Below the pieces are notes generated by a model. That model was not told where the DNA came from and ran no database searches. It saw only the letters and a program-made list of their open reading frames with translations. From positions 32,883-96,882 of the forward strand of contig SUYV01000002.1 of the NCBI GenBank assembly GCA_015060255.1: a stretch of DNA of 64,000 bases, in the 5' to 3' direction. This stretch comes from Bacteroidales bacterium (GTDB lineage Bacteria > Bacteroidota > Bacteroidia > Bacteroidales > UBA932). Position 1 is the first letter of the stretch, and each line of letters opens with the position of its first letter. Made by a program: the position numbers and the translations under genes. Positions 38,984-48,261 of this stretch are shown one piece after another.

Positions 38984-39778
38984 ATGCAGCAGATTCCCAG
39001 ACTCTTCGGCAGGTTCATCCCTCAGCTTCTACATATGCTCGCCCTGCCTTTGTACTTCTTCACCTTCGTACTGTTGTATCGTCCTATGGGGCTTTACTCT
39101 TTGCTGGGATCTGAATGGTTCGGTGTCCATGTCACAATACTCTCCTGCATAATATTCGCGTCCATAATCATTGCGAGGATCCTGTATTATTATCTTCCCT
39201 TGAAGCTGAACTACACCCTGTATGTGTTCTGGTGTCTGTTGGAAATCATATTTACATCATTCTTTGCCGCATTGTATCTATGGCTTGTTCTTGACAAACC
39301 AATGCCGTATTTCGATATTCTCGCTGTGTCATTCAAATATATTTTCCTGACTACACTTACGCCATACGCCATCCTTGCGCTCTCTATCCGGGTCCATGAT
39401 TATAATACAAAGGAATCAGATCCGATTTCCAATACAAGAAGGATGCGTTTCTATGATTCAAATCATAACCTCAAGCTGGTTGTAATGTCTGATACTGTTT
39501 TATATATAGCTGCTGAAGAAAATTATATACATGTCTTCTATCTCGACAACGACAAGGTCAAGTCATATGTTCTGAGAAGTTCTATGAAGGCTGTTGATGA
39601 ATTGTGCCTTTCAAATGGTCTCGTCCGTTGCCACAGGTCATATTACATCAACCCCTCCCATGTCAAGGTCCTGAGGAAAGACAAGGAAGGGGTCGTATTT
39701 GCAGAACTTGCTGCTGATGATGTAAGAGATATTCCTGTCAGCAGGAAATTCTATAATAATCTGTCTGAATTGCTTTAG
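38984..39778 (+). CDS. Membrane-integral LytTR family DNA-binding regulator
   Basis: N-terminal TM helices; C-terminal VLYIAAEENYIHVFYLDNDKVKSYVLRSSMKAVDE...LVRCHRSYYINPSHVKVLRK. Confidence 0.9.
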   Translation: MQQIPRLFGRFIPQLLHMLALPLYFFTFVLLYRPMGLYSLLGSEWFGVHVTILSCIIFASIIIARILYYYLPLKLNYTLYVFWCLLEIIFTSFFAALYLWLVLDKPMPYFDILAVSFKYIFLTTLTPYAILALSIRVHDYNTKESDPISNTRRMRFYDSNHNLKLVVMSDTVLYIAAEENYIHVFYLDNDKVKSYVLRSSMKAVDELCLSNGLVRCHRSYYINPSHVKVLRKDKEGVVFAELAADDVRDIPVSRKFYNNLSELL

Positions 39779-40386
39779 AACAGTCCGTAAAGCTGAGCGT
39801 CAATCTTGTCTGTGATGTGTGCAAAGTCTTCCGGACGATGTTCGTAGTCAAGATTGTCGGCTTCTATTATAAGTACTTTGCCTTTATAGTCAGCTATCCA
39901 GGCCTCGTATCTGTCATTGAGGTTGCTCAGGTACTCGATACTGATGCTTTTTTCGTATTCACGTCCTCTTTTCTGTATCTGTGACACGAGGGTAGGGACT
40001 GATGTCCTGAGGTATATAAGCAGGTCAGGCTCCCTGACCATCGACATCATGAGGTTGAAAAGCTGCATATAGGTGTCGTAATCGCGGTCAGAAAGGTTTC
40101 CCATCGCCTTGTTGTTGGCTACGAATATATGCACACCTTCAAGAATCGTCCTGTCCTGGACGATTACATCCTTTGACTTGGAGATGTCCACAAGATCCTG
40201 GAATCTCTGTGCCAGGAAATAAGTCTCGAGGTTATATGACCATCTTTCGATGTCCTTGTAATAGTCCTCGAGGTACGGATTATATGTGACCGCCTCGAAT
40301 TTCGGGGTCCATCCGTAATGCTCTGCGAGCATCTTTGTAAGTGTTGTCTTTCCGCAGCCGATGTTGCCGGCGATACCTATATGCAT
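39775..40386 (-). CDS. Deoxynucleoside kinase family protein
   Basis: MHIGIAGNIGCGKTTLTKML P-loop, QDRTILEGVHIF. Confidence 0.92.
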   Translation of the reverse strand: MHIGIAGNIGCGKTTLTKMLAEHYGWTPKFEAVTYNPYLEDYYKDIERWSYNLETYFLAQRFQDLVDISKSKDVIVQDRTILEGVHIFVANNKAMGNLSDRDYDTYMQLFNLMMSMVREPDLLIYLRTSVPTLVSQIQKRGREYEKSISIEYLSNLNDRYEAWIADYKGKVLIIEADNLDYEHRPEDFAHITDKIDAQLYGLF

Positions 40387-40403
40387 ATTGGGCCTGTCTT
40401 GTA

Positions 40404-41945
40404 TTAGAAGAGGAATCCTGTGTTGATGTAGAATGCTCCGTTTCCGTCCTGCTTGTTGAAGCAACGTGCATATTCGAAAGCCACGATGAAGTTCTGGTTC
40501 ATGATGAAGCGGAGACCCGCACCTGCAGATCCGTGGAATCCATCCTTGCGGTCGAATACGAACTTATTATACAGTGCCTGATACTGCTCAGCCTTTATCG
40601 CTCCTTCAATGACGTTGCCTGCACCTTCAATGATTCTCTGTCTGGCATCATCACTGAATTCCATATTGTATCCTCTGAACACGTGTGCGCCATCGCAGAA
40701 TGCGCTGAGAGCAAAGGCGATGTTCTGCTTCCAGAGTTTGAAATCAATGAATCTCCAACGGAACTCTGCATTGTAGAATCCTGTGTCAAGTCCCTGTACT
40801 CTGTTGAGCATCAGACCTCTGACAGTTCTGTATCCGCCGAATCCGTCATTGTCTGCCTTGATACCCATGTTTGTGTAGAACGGAAGGTTGTACCATGGGG
40901 CGGAGTTACCGAATGTGCCCTGATATCCGATCCTGTATGCGAATGTGAGCTTGTCCTGGACAATGGGAACATAGTGGCGGAATGTCGCACAGTATCTGTA
41001 ATGCTCGTGGGTTGTGCCGAGCCACTTGGGAGCTGCAATCACATGAGCCTCCGCCCAGATACCCTTTGTCGGGTTGTTCTCTACGTTTCTGCTGTCATAC
41101 ATGAGTCCGAGACGTATTGATGATGTGAGACCGCCTTCTGCCTCATCTTCAGGAATGATTCCCCATACCTTATAAAGATCGAAGAGGGTAGTGCCTCCTG
41201 GAATATAGAGAGCAGCGTTGTCCGAGTCGAGGATGACCTCAGGGTTGTCAAGGACGGCGTATCCCTTAGGTGTGAAAGGCTGTGCCTTTGTCCATGAGAA
41301 GTTATATCCTGCCTCCCAGTAGAAGTTCTTCAGTATTTCGCCTGTGAAGTCGATCTTTGCTTTTACGAGGTCGCGTCCGAAGCGGTAGAAGCCCTTAGGT
41401 AGCTTGCCTTTCTCCTCGAACTTCTTGAGCAGCTTCTGTCCGGCCTCGTTGTCATCGAAGCGGAAGGTCGGCTCGAGCATCGACATGTCGTAGTTGCTCT
41501 GATAGCCGTTGAATCCGTAGAAGTCAAGGGCTGCATCCTTGTAGTATCCTGTACAGATCGACATTCTGACACCTGGGATGAGGGTCTTGTTGTCGTAGTT
41601 CACGATGAACTTGTAACTGTTGATGGCGCTTTCCTTAGTGTATGCAGAGGCCTCGAAGTACCACTGCGACTTCGGGTTAGGATATGTGTCACCGTTTCCG
41701 AAGTTGTAAAGGTTCAGGAGGGCTCCGAACTGGAATCCGCGGTCAGCGTCGAAAGCTACGACAGGGAGAGGACCGAAGTTGGTACCGGTCTTGATGATCT
41801 CGCCTTTTTCGTTGTATGTTACATTTTTCTTCTTTTTCTTTTCTGCCTTTGCCTCAGTCGCAGTGTCGGTATTGACTGCAGTCTCGGCAATAGCCGGAGT
41901 GCAAAGCATTATTGTCGCCAAGGCGATGATGAATGTCTTTTTCAT
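40404..41945 (-). CDS. BamA/TamA-family outer membrane protein
   Basis: Signal peptide; GGYRTVRG and C-terminal barrel strands GAGLRFIMNQNFIVAFEYA. Confidence 0.85.
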   Translation of the reverse strand: MKKTFIIALATIMLCTPAIAETAVNTDTATEAKAEKKKKKNVTYNEKGEIIKTGTNFGPLPVVAFDADRGFQFGALLNLYNFGNGDTYPNPKSQWYFEASAYTKESAINSYKFIVNYDNKTLIPGVRMSICTGYYKDAALDFYGFNGYQSNYDMSMLEPTFRFDDNEAGQKLLKKFEEKGKLPKGFYRFGRDLVKAKIDFTGEILKNFYWEAGYNFSWTKAQPFTPKGYAVLDNPEVILDSDNAALYIPGGTTLFDLYKVWGIIPEDEAEGGLTSSIRLGLMYDSRNVENNPTKGIWAEAHVIAAPKWLGTTHEHYRYCATFRHYVPIVQDKLTFAYRIGYQGTFGNSAPWYNLPFYTNMGIKADNDGFGGYRTVRGLMLNRVQGLDTGFYNAEFRWRFIDFKLWKQNIAFALSAFCDGAHVFRGYNMEFSDDARQRIIEGAGNVIEGAIKAEQYQALYNKFVFDRKDGFHGSAGAGLRFIMNQNFIVAFEYARCFNKQDGNGAFYINTGFLF

Positions 41946-41948
41946 ATG

Positions 41949-43271
41949 TTACAGTTTTTTATAGTCTTTGATGATTCCTTTGAATTTCTTCCAAAGCTTC
42001 TTGTTTGAGAGGAGTCTGATGTTGGAGAACCAGCGTCTGCATCCTTCGATGTAGTCGTAGAAGTAGCTGTAGGTCGGTATCCAGAGCACCAGAAGGGCAA
42101 GAGCCAGCCACCAAGGCGCGAGGCAGAATGCCAGGACTGCGTAGATCGGGGTCAGCAAAACGGTAAGTGCGATCTTTACACCGAAGCTTACGGTATTTCT
42201 GAACGCCTTGTCCTTTACCTTTCCTCTGATGAACTCAGCTGCGGCCCACATCGGAAGAGACGTGATTGCGCCGAATATGAAGTATGGAAGGCCCAGCAGT
42301 GCAGCTATGCCCTTGCCTATGACGCTGAGAACAGGATTGCTCCTCTTCTTGAACGCATATATGGAAATGCCTTTCTTTTTTCTGCCGGCTTCGAACTCCT
42401 TGACTTCCTCGAGGATCTCCGCCATCTTTTCAGGCTTCTCCTCGAGAGCCTTCTCTATGTCTAGAGCGATCTCGCGGTTGCGGAGCATGTCCTCGTAGAG
42501 GCTCGATCCGAAATCTCCGTATCCCTTCTTGGATCCAGCGATGGAAAGCATCTTCAATAGAGCCCACTTCGCCTCGTAATTCTCATCATCAGAGATGAAT
42601 GTCATGAGTTCCGACATCCTTGAAGTGAGTTCTTTGCGGAGTGGCTCGATAATCTGCACGTCGTTTTCTACGTCATGCGTCTTCACGAACTCAGTTACAT
42701 TGATGGCATTGCCATAGTTGACAAGAGAAGTGCTTCTGTATCGAAAATAGTCTCCATATTCGATGCCGACAGGCACTATATATATAGGTCTCTCGCTTCC
42801 GAATTTCTCGTTGGCAGCCAGCGCGGCTCTGAATACGCCTTTGCCGAGAACCTGAAGCGAATGCATTGTCCTGTGCTTTCCCTCAGGGAACATGCAGAAG
42901 CGGACCCCGTTTTCGAGCGTCTCCACGATCACTTCCTGAGTGTCCTTGTTCTTGAGCACATTGCGAAGGCCGTCTCTCTGGCGTACCATCGGCAATATCC
43001 TCAGGAAGTACATGATCTTAGCTACAAACGGATTGTTGAATATGTCGGCTCTTGCTCCGAATACCGTGGATCCGTTGTATGCACGCAGCATCACCAGTGC
43101 ATCCATCAGGGTGTTGCAGTGGTTGGGAGTAAGCAGAAGCGCTCCGTCGGTCGGAAGATTCTCCTCTCCATGCACTTCGACTTTCCTGTAGCTGTGTCTG
43201 ATGCCCCAGTCGGTCCAGTTCCTCAGTATGTCATATGTGAGGTCCTTATCGTATATCCTTTTTCTTGCCAT
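41949..43271 (-). CDS. 1-acyl-sn-glycerol-3-phosphate acyltransferase family protein
   Basis: LTPNHCNTLMDAL (NHxxxxD), FPEGKHRT; start MARKRIYDKDL. Confidence 0.88.
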   Translation of the reverse strand: MARKRIYDKDLTYDILRNWTDWGIRHSYRKVEVHGEENLPTDGALLLTPNHCNTLMDALVMLRAYNGSTVFGARADIFNNPFVAKIMYFLRILPMVRQRDGLRNVLKNKDTQEVIVETLENGVRFCMFPEGKHRTMHSLQVLGKGVFRAALAANEKFGSERPIYIVPVGIEYGDYFRYRSTSLVNYGNAINVTEFVKTHDVENDVQIIEPLRKELTSRMSELMTFISDDENYEAKWALLKMLSIAGSKKGYGDFGSSLYEDMLRNREIALDIEKALEEKPEKMAEILEEVKEFEAGRKKKGISIYAFKKRSNPVLSVIGKGIAALLGLPYFIFGAITSLPMWAAAEFIRGKVKDKAFRNTVSFGVKIALTVLLTPIYAVLAFCLAPWWLALALLVLWIPTYSYFYDYIEGCRRWFSNIRLLSNKKLWKKFKGIIKDYKKL

Positions 43272-44236
43272 TATTCTTCGTTTGCTTCTTTTCTTCCTCT
43301 GATTTTCCATGCGTATGCAAGGGTGAGACCTGAAATGATGTGCCATACGCCCCACCATGCTGTGATCACAAGCATGCCTCCGTTATTGGCCCATGCGCCT
43401 GAATCAGGGAAGATCGCAGGGTTGAGAAGGAGGATCAGGCCGAGGCCTGAGTTCTGGATGCCGGTCTCTATGGTAACGGTCCTGCGGTCCTTGTATGGCA
43501 GCTTGAGCGCCGTACTTGTGCCGAAGCCGATGCCGAGTGCGAGGAGGTTGTGGATGAGTACCACGAGGAAAATGTATTTGATGCACTTCATGAATGCGTC
43601 GAAGTTTCCGGCGAAGATCGCAATCACCATTACAATGAATACAGCGATGGAGAAGTACTGGAAAGGCTTCTTGATCTTGGCTGTAATCTTCGGCAGGTAC
43701 TGTGCGCAGAGGATTCCGAGCACAAGAGGAATGCCGAGGAGAATGACGATGCTCTTGAATATCTCCCAGAAAGGAATGTCAAGCTCAGGGAGCACCATTC
43801 TCTTTTCCGCGAACTTGAGGTAAAGGCCGCCCCAGAACGAGAAGTTCATAGGAGTGGTGAACACGCAGGCTGCAGTGTTGAACGCTGTCAGCGACACCGA
43901 AAGTTCGGTATTACCTCTTGAGAGAGATGTGATGAAGTTGGAGATGTTTCCACCCGGGCAGGATGCCACGAGGATCATTCCGAGGGCGATCATCGGTGAG
44001 ATGAAGTTTCCAAGGCACATGATCAGCACGAGAGTGAGAGCCGGAAGAAGGACCAGCTGGCAGACGATGCCTGTGATGATCGACTTGGGATTTCTTATGA
44101 TGTCTATGAAAGTGGCGGGCTTGATTCCGAGAGCTACTCCGAACATTACCAGGGCCAGGACGACATTCAGGAGGTTTGAGCCTCCGCCCATCGTGACGTC
44201 TATTGCATCAAGATGTTGAATGATTTCTTCACTCAT
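43271..44236 (-). CDS. Bile acid:sodium symporter family transporter
   Basis: CPGGNISNFITSLSRGNTELSVSLTAFNT, ETGIQNSGLGLILL motifs. Confidence 0.93.
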   Translation of the reverse strand: MSEEIIQHLDAIDVTMGGGSNLLNVVLALVMFGVALGIKPATFIDIIRNPKSIITGIVCQLVLLPALTLVLIMCLGNFISPMIALGMILVASCPGGNISNFITSLSRGNTELSVSLTAFNTAACVFTTPMNFSFWGGLYLKFAEKRMVLPELDIPFWEIFKSIVILLGIPLVLGILCAQYLPKITAKIKKPFQYFSIAVFIVMVIAIFAGNFDAFMKCIKYIFLVVLIHNLLALGIGFGTSTALKLPYKDRRTVTIETGIQNSGLGLILLLNPAIFPDSGAWANNGGMLVITAWWGVWHIISGLTLAYAWKIRGRKEANEE

Positions 44237-44267
44237 TTTGTTGTAGGTTTTATAACGTTATAAAGAA

Positions 44268-44275
44268 CAAAGTTA
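44268..44275 (-). promoter_or_regulatory. -7 element TAACTTTG (minus) for symporter
   Basis: CAAAGTTA upstream. Confidence 0.5.
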
Positions 44276-44336
44276 CTAAATATTGCCAAATTGCCAAACT
44301 TCGCTCAAAGTAGTGGTATAAATCGCCAATTATTGT

Positions 44337-44344
44337 TAAATTTG
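44337..44344 (+). promoter_or_regulatory. -7 element TAAATTTG for 44361 operon
   Basis: TAnnTTTG 17 nt before ATG. Confidence 0.5.
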
Positions 44345-44360
44345 TCAACACCTAAACAAA

Positions 44361-46157
44361 ATGACTGACATGGGCTATAATGAGATTTCATCAAAGATAA
44401 AGACCAAGGGCCTGACTTTCCCTTCTTTTTCGGCTGTGTTCATCCATACTTTCACCCTTGATGACGGTTGGAGATTCACGCTCCCGGAATCGGCGTATCT
44501 GGCTGACTATCAAGGCCGTCTCGAGGATCTTATCGTTGACTCCAAGGCTGGAGGAAAAAATCCAGGACGTGTGTTCTCGATATCAGAGAGCGTAAAAAAG
44601 GATATCGTTTATATGGAACCGAATGTCGAGACTCAGGTCTTCTCTTCAAGGGAGTTCTCTGATGATATTCTCATGAGATGTTCGATGCGTGGCTTTGATT
44701 TCCGCATACCTGTAAGGGCGGACGTGGATGAGGATGAGAATGGAAATGTGGTTCCTGATTTCGAATCGGTTGATTTTGAAGGACATGCCAATGTGGAAGT
44801 GTCGGTCTTCTTCCAGAAGATCGTGTCTGTTACCTACAGATTTCTGTTCGACGGCATCACCTGCAGGACCCTTGTCGCTGAAGAAGATAATCTGGACAGT
44901 CCCTGCTCTCAGGCCATGCCGGCAAAGGAGCCTACGGTCGACCATCTTATAGCGCTTCTGGCAACATACCTGGGTGCCGAGTATTGGAGCGTAGATGACT
45001 TTGCGGGTGATTCGACAGGAACCATAGACCTTAAGAACAGGCTGATTGTCAGCAATATGCCATTGCGTAGAACCCCTGGTCCATGGATTCTTGACGAAGG
45101 TGACCGCGTGTTCGATGAAGTCGCACTGGCGTATAAGTCATTCATTGTGAATAATTGCACATCGCCTGATAATCCTCTCGAGCCGGCTCCGCGTAAGGAT
45201 GTGACCGTAGCGGAAGATTCTCGTTATGCCATGGTTGACATCTGGGAGAATCTCAAGCATGATTACTTCAATGGTGAGAAAGTGTGTGACCTGTTCGGCG
45301 CAACACATGAACCGAAGCTTTCTGAGGCAGGAATCATAGACCATATCAGATATAATCACAGGGAGGAACTGGTCGGTCTGATGACACTGTATCCGGCCGA
45401 ATGGCCTTACAGGACGGCAGAGGCCTTTGACGAAGTCTGCGGACCTAATGTGGCCATAGACTCTGACGACCTCGTGCTTGTCGGATCTCATATGGCTGTC
45501 GTGATCGGTACTTACGCCCGACGTGGAGGCGGTAACGGCAGTGTGAACTGGAAGAAGCTGATGGGCGAGAGAAAGATGTATCATGTCTCATGGAGCGAGT
45601 ATCTGCTTATCCTTCAGTTCGTTCTGGCGAAGAAGCATACTGTCAATCATGCAATCGATACCATGATAGAGGTAGCCATGAAGGCCAAGTCAGGTACTGA
45701 CAAGGAACTGATAGGCAAAAGCGCGAAGTCCGTGCTGGCAATGTCGAGGAAGGTCATGCAGCTTGATGTCATCAAGCATGCAAAATTCCCTTCGCATAAG
45801 GTGATGTATGACAGGACGGCCAAGCGCCTTGGCGTGGAGGATGACTTTGCCCGTCTGCATGAAATGTTCAGCATGATGAACGACAATCTGCAGGGTCTGA
45901 GCGATTACGAGGCGGTGAAGTCGGATTCGATGATGAACAATCTCCTCATAGCGATTTCCGTTGTATCAATATTCGAACTGGTGTTCCAGGAAGACGAACT
46001 GCCTTTCGTGGAGAGGTTCTTCAATGCGGATCTCGGCTGGCTGACTGCTGTGATGTCGATGCTTTGCGCCGTGTTGGCTGTCATTGCGCTCGGCACGCTC
46101 TTCTGGAGGACAAAGTTCTGCAAGAAAATAGTAAAATTGTTTAAGACAAATGGCTGA
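44361..46157 (+). CDS. Large uncharacterised protein with C-terminal TM hairpin
   Basis: 598-aa ORF with promoter; two C-terminal hydrophobic helices. Confidence 0.85.
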   Translation: MTDMGYNEISSKIKTKGLTFPSFSAVFIHTFTLDDGWRFTLPESAYLADYQGRLEDLIVDSKAGGKNPGRVFSISESVKKDIVYMEPNVETQVFSSREFSDDILMRCSMRGFDFRIPVRADVDEDENGNVVPDFESVDFEGHANVEVSVFFQKIVSVTYRFLFDGITCRTLVAEEDNLDSPCSQAMPAKEPTVDHLIALLATYLGAEYWSVDDFAGDSTGTIDLKNRLIVSNMPLRRTPGPWILDEGDRVFDEVALAYKSFIVNNCTSPDNPLEPAPRKDVTVAEDSRYAMVDIWENLKHDYFNGEKVCDLFGATHEPKLSEAGIIDHIRYNHREELVGLMTLYPAEWPYRTAEAFDEVCGPNVAIDSDDLVLVGSHMAVVIGTYARRGGGNGSVNWKKLMGERKMYHVSWSEYLLILQFVLAKKHTVNHAIDTMIEVAMKAKSGTDKELIGKSAKSVLAMSRKVMQLDVIKHAKFPSHKVMYDRTAKRLGVEDDFARLHEMFSMMNDNLQGLSDYEAVKSDSMMNNLLIAISVVSIFELVFQEDELPFVERFFNADLGWLTAVMSMLCAVLAVIALGTLFWRTKFCKKIVKLFKTNG

Positions 46158-46668
46158 ATATGTAATTACTGAAGCTCTGGTGGAAGATGAGGCGATGCTT
46201 TGCGATATGTTTCTGGAGCATATCACAGCTAACACAGAGTATATTTCGCATGGAGAAATCCAGATGGGAGTAGGCGAGGGCGATTTTGTGGATGGAAAGC
46301 TTGTTGCCAGGCCTTCGTCGAACGCCCGTCATTTCTGGATGAAATACATACACGGAAACATCACAAGTCCGGAGGATTCGGGTGTTTTCAAGGCTGTCGG
46401 TCCTGATGGCGACATCCTTGGATTCTGTGTGGTGGAGATCCAGGAGGATGGAGCGGATCCATATGGAATGCTATGCGACCTTCTTGTCAAGGGCGACTGC
46501 AGGAGCAAGGGAGTCGGAAGCGCTCTGCTCAAGACGGGGTTGGAATGGTTCGCGCAGAAGGGCATTTCTGACATATACCTTGAGTCCGGGTTGAACAATC
46601 ATTCCGCACACGAGTACTTCATCCATAAGGGTTTTGTAAAAGTTTCGGAAATATATAAACTGGCATAA
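46150..46668 (+). CDS. GNAT family N-acetyltransferase
   Basis: LLVKGDCRSKGVGSALLKTGLEWFAQKG, LESGLNNHSAHEYFIHKGFV. Confidence 0.92.
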   Translation: MAEYVITEALVEDEAMLCDMFLEHITANTEYISHGEIQMGVGEGDFVDGKLVARPSSNARHFWMKYIHGNITSPEDSGVFKAVGPDGDILGFCVVEIQEDGADPYGMLCDLLVKGDCRSKGVGSALLKTGLEWFAQKGISDIYLESGLNNHSAHEYFIHKGFVKVSEIYKLA

Positions 46669-46671
46669 CAC

Positions 46672-47421
46672 ATGGGAGGATTCCCTACATCATTCTTCGC
46701 TTTTCCTTTGAACCTGATTCTGCTTGCAGGATGGATTCTGGGATGCTCGCTTCTGTGGAGTCACTGTCGGAAGTCTTTGATTGTCAGATTCTTCCTCTCG
46801 ACGACAGGGACAATCTTTTCCGTTTGTGCATTCCTTATAGTCTGCCTGGTGATAGGGTTTACTGGCAACAGGGACATCGCATCTTCGTGGGTGTTAGTCT
46901 GCATCATGCTGCTTCTGCAGACTGTGCTGCTTTTCGTCATCATGCGAGGCTGGCGCGAGCAGACGGCGACCGGGGCCCGGCTTGGGGCCGTAAGGTGGCG
47001 TTTCCTGCTGCTGCATCTCGGCCTGCTTGTGGCCCTTGGCTCCGCTTTCTGGGGGGCTCCAGATGTGCAGACTCTTAGGATGAAGGCAGTGGCGGACATC
47101 CCGATACGTGAAGCTTACCAGATGGACGGAAAGCAGGAGTGGCTGTCATATGACATAGTCCTCAAGGGCTTTGACCAGTCCTCCTACGAGGCCTTGGTCG
47201 AAGTTGATGGAAAGGTTGCACAGATAAAGGTCAATCATCCGTATTCCAGGACTTTATCGGAAGATATATATCTTATGGGATATGATGAGCGGGGGTGTGT
47301 TCTGGAAATAGTGAGGGAACCTTGGAAGTATGGGACCATGGCAGGAATTGCAATGCTTCTGGCAGGAGCGCTGCTGCTATTCCTCAGGGGCCCGCAGAGA
47401 CAAAGACGTGTTAATGATTAG
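46672..47421 (+). CDS. Short ResB-like cytochrome c biogenesis membrane protein
   Basis: Multi-TM; RFLLLHLGLLVALGSAFWGAPDVQTLRMKA; adjacent to ccsA. Confidence 0.75.
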   Translation: MGGFPTSFFAFPLNLILLAGWILGCSLLWSHCRKSLIVRFFLSTTGTIFSVCAFLIVCLVIGFTGNRDIASSWVLVCIMLLLQTVLLFVIMRGWREQTATGARLGAVRWRFLLLHLGLLVALGSAFWGAPDVQTLRMKAVADIPIREAYQMDGKQEWLSYDIVLKGFDQSSYEALVEVDGKVAQIKVNHPYSRTLSEDIYLMGYDERGCVLEIVREPWKYGTMAGIAMLLAGALLLFLRGPQRQRRVND

Positions 47422-48238
47422 TGCTATGGTGACTTGGGAAATATTCATATGGTTCGCGTCTGCAGCAATAGCATTTGCATTTGCTGCGGCTGTCGTGTCG
47501 CTGTGCGCGAATGACCACTGGTCTGCGTCATCACTGCGCTATCGCCGCTTCCGCAGAATTTCGATTTTCCTGTCCGTGGTATCGGTGGCCGTTCTGGCCG
47601 CCTTCATCGCAGGACTGTGGGTGTCATTGGAACGTCCGCCTCTCAGGACGATGGGTGAGACGCGTCTGTGGTACTCGTTCTTTGCTCTGGCTGCCGGTCT
47701 TCTGACCTATGTCAGATGGAGGTACAGGTGGATTCTGTCTTTTTCCGCTGTCCTGGCGAGCGTGTTCATGATACTGAACGTGCTTCGTCCGGAGATTCAT
47801 GACCAGACGCTGATGCCTGCGCTTCAGAGCGGCTGGTTCATACCGCATGTAACAGTGTACATGTTCTCATATTCGCTTCTGGGATGTGCCTTCCTGCTGG
47901 CTCTAGCCGGCCTTTTCGGAAAAGGCAAGGACGTGATGAGCGCGGCCGACACGCTTGTGTATCTTGGAACGGCATTCCTGACATTCGGCATGCTCTCCGG
48001 AGCCTTGTGGGCGAAGGAAGCGTGGGGCCACTATTGGGCATGGGACCCGAAGGAGACATGGGCTCTTATAACATGGCTGTGCTATGTGCTTTATATACAT
48101 TTGAGAGTCATGGGCAGAGGCTCAAAGGCGGCGCAGTGCCTGCTTCTGATCTTTGCCTTTGCGTGCCTGCAGATGTGCTGGTGGGGTATCAACTACCTCC
48201 CGACGGCGCAGGACAGCATACACATTTATAACAGATGA
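47414..48238 (+). CDS. ccsA: CcsA/CcmC-type cytochrome c biogenesis protein
   Basis: WAKEAWGHYWAWDPKETWALITWLCYVLYIHLR tryptophan-rich motif. Confidence 0.92.
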   Translation: MISAMVTWEIFIWFASAAIAFAFAAAVVSLCANDHWSASSLRYRRFRRISIFLSVVSVAVLAAFIAGLWVSLERPPLRTMGETRLWYSFFALAAGLLTYVRWRYRWILSFSAVLASVFMILNVLRPEIHDQTLMPALQSGWFIPHVTVYMFSYSLLGCAFLLALAGLFGKGKDVMSAADTLVYLGTAFLTFGMLSGALWAKEAWGHYWAWDPKETWALITWLCYVLYIHLRVMGRGSKAAQCLLLIFAFACLQMCWWGINYLPTAQDSIHIYNR

Positions 48239-48261
48239 AACAACTAACTAGCGTTGGCTTT

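Noticed and set aside
42675-43823. 382-aa plus-strand ORF opposite acyltransferase and symporter genes
   Set aside because: Spans two well-supported minus-strand genes; Ser/Met/Pro-rich shadow translation.
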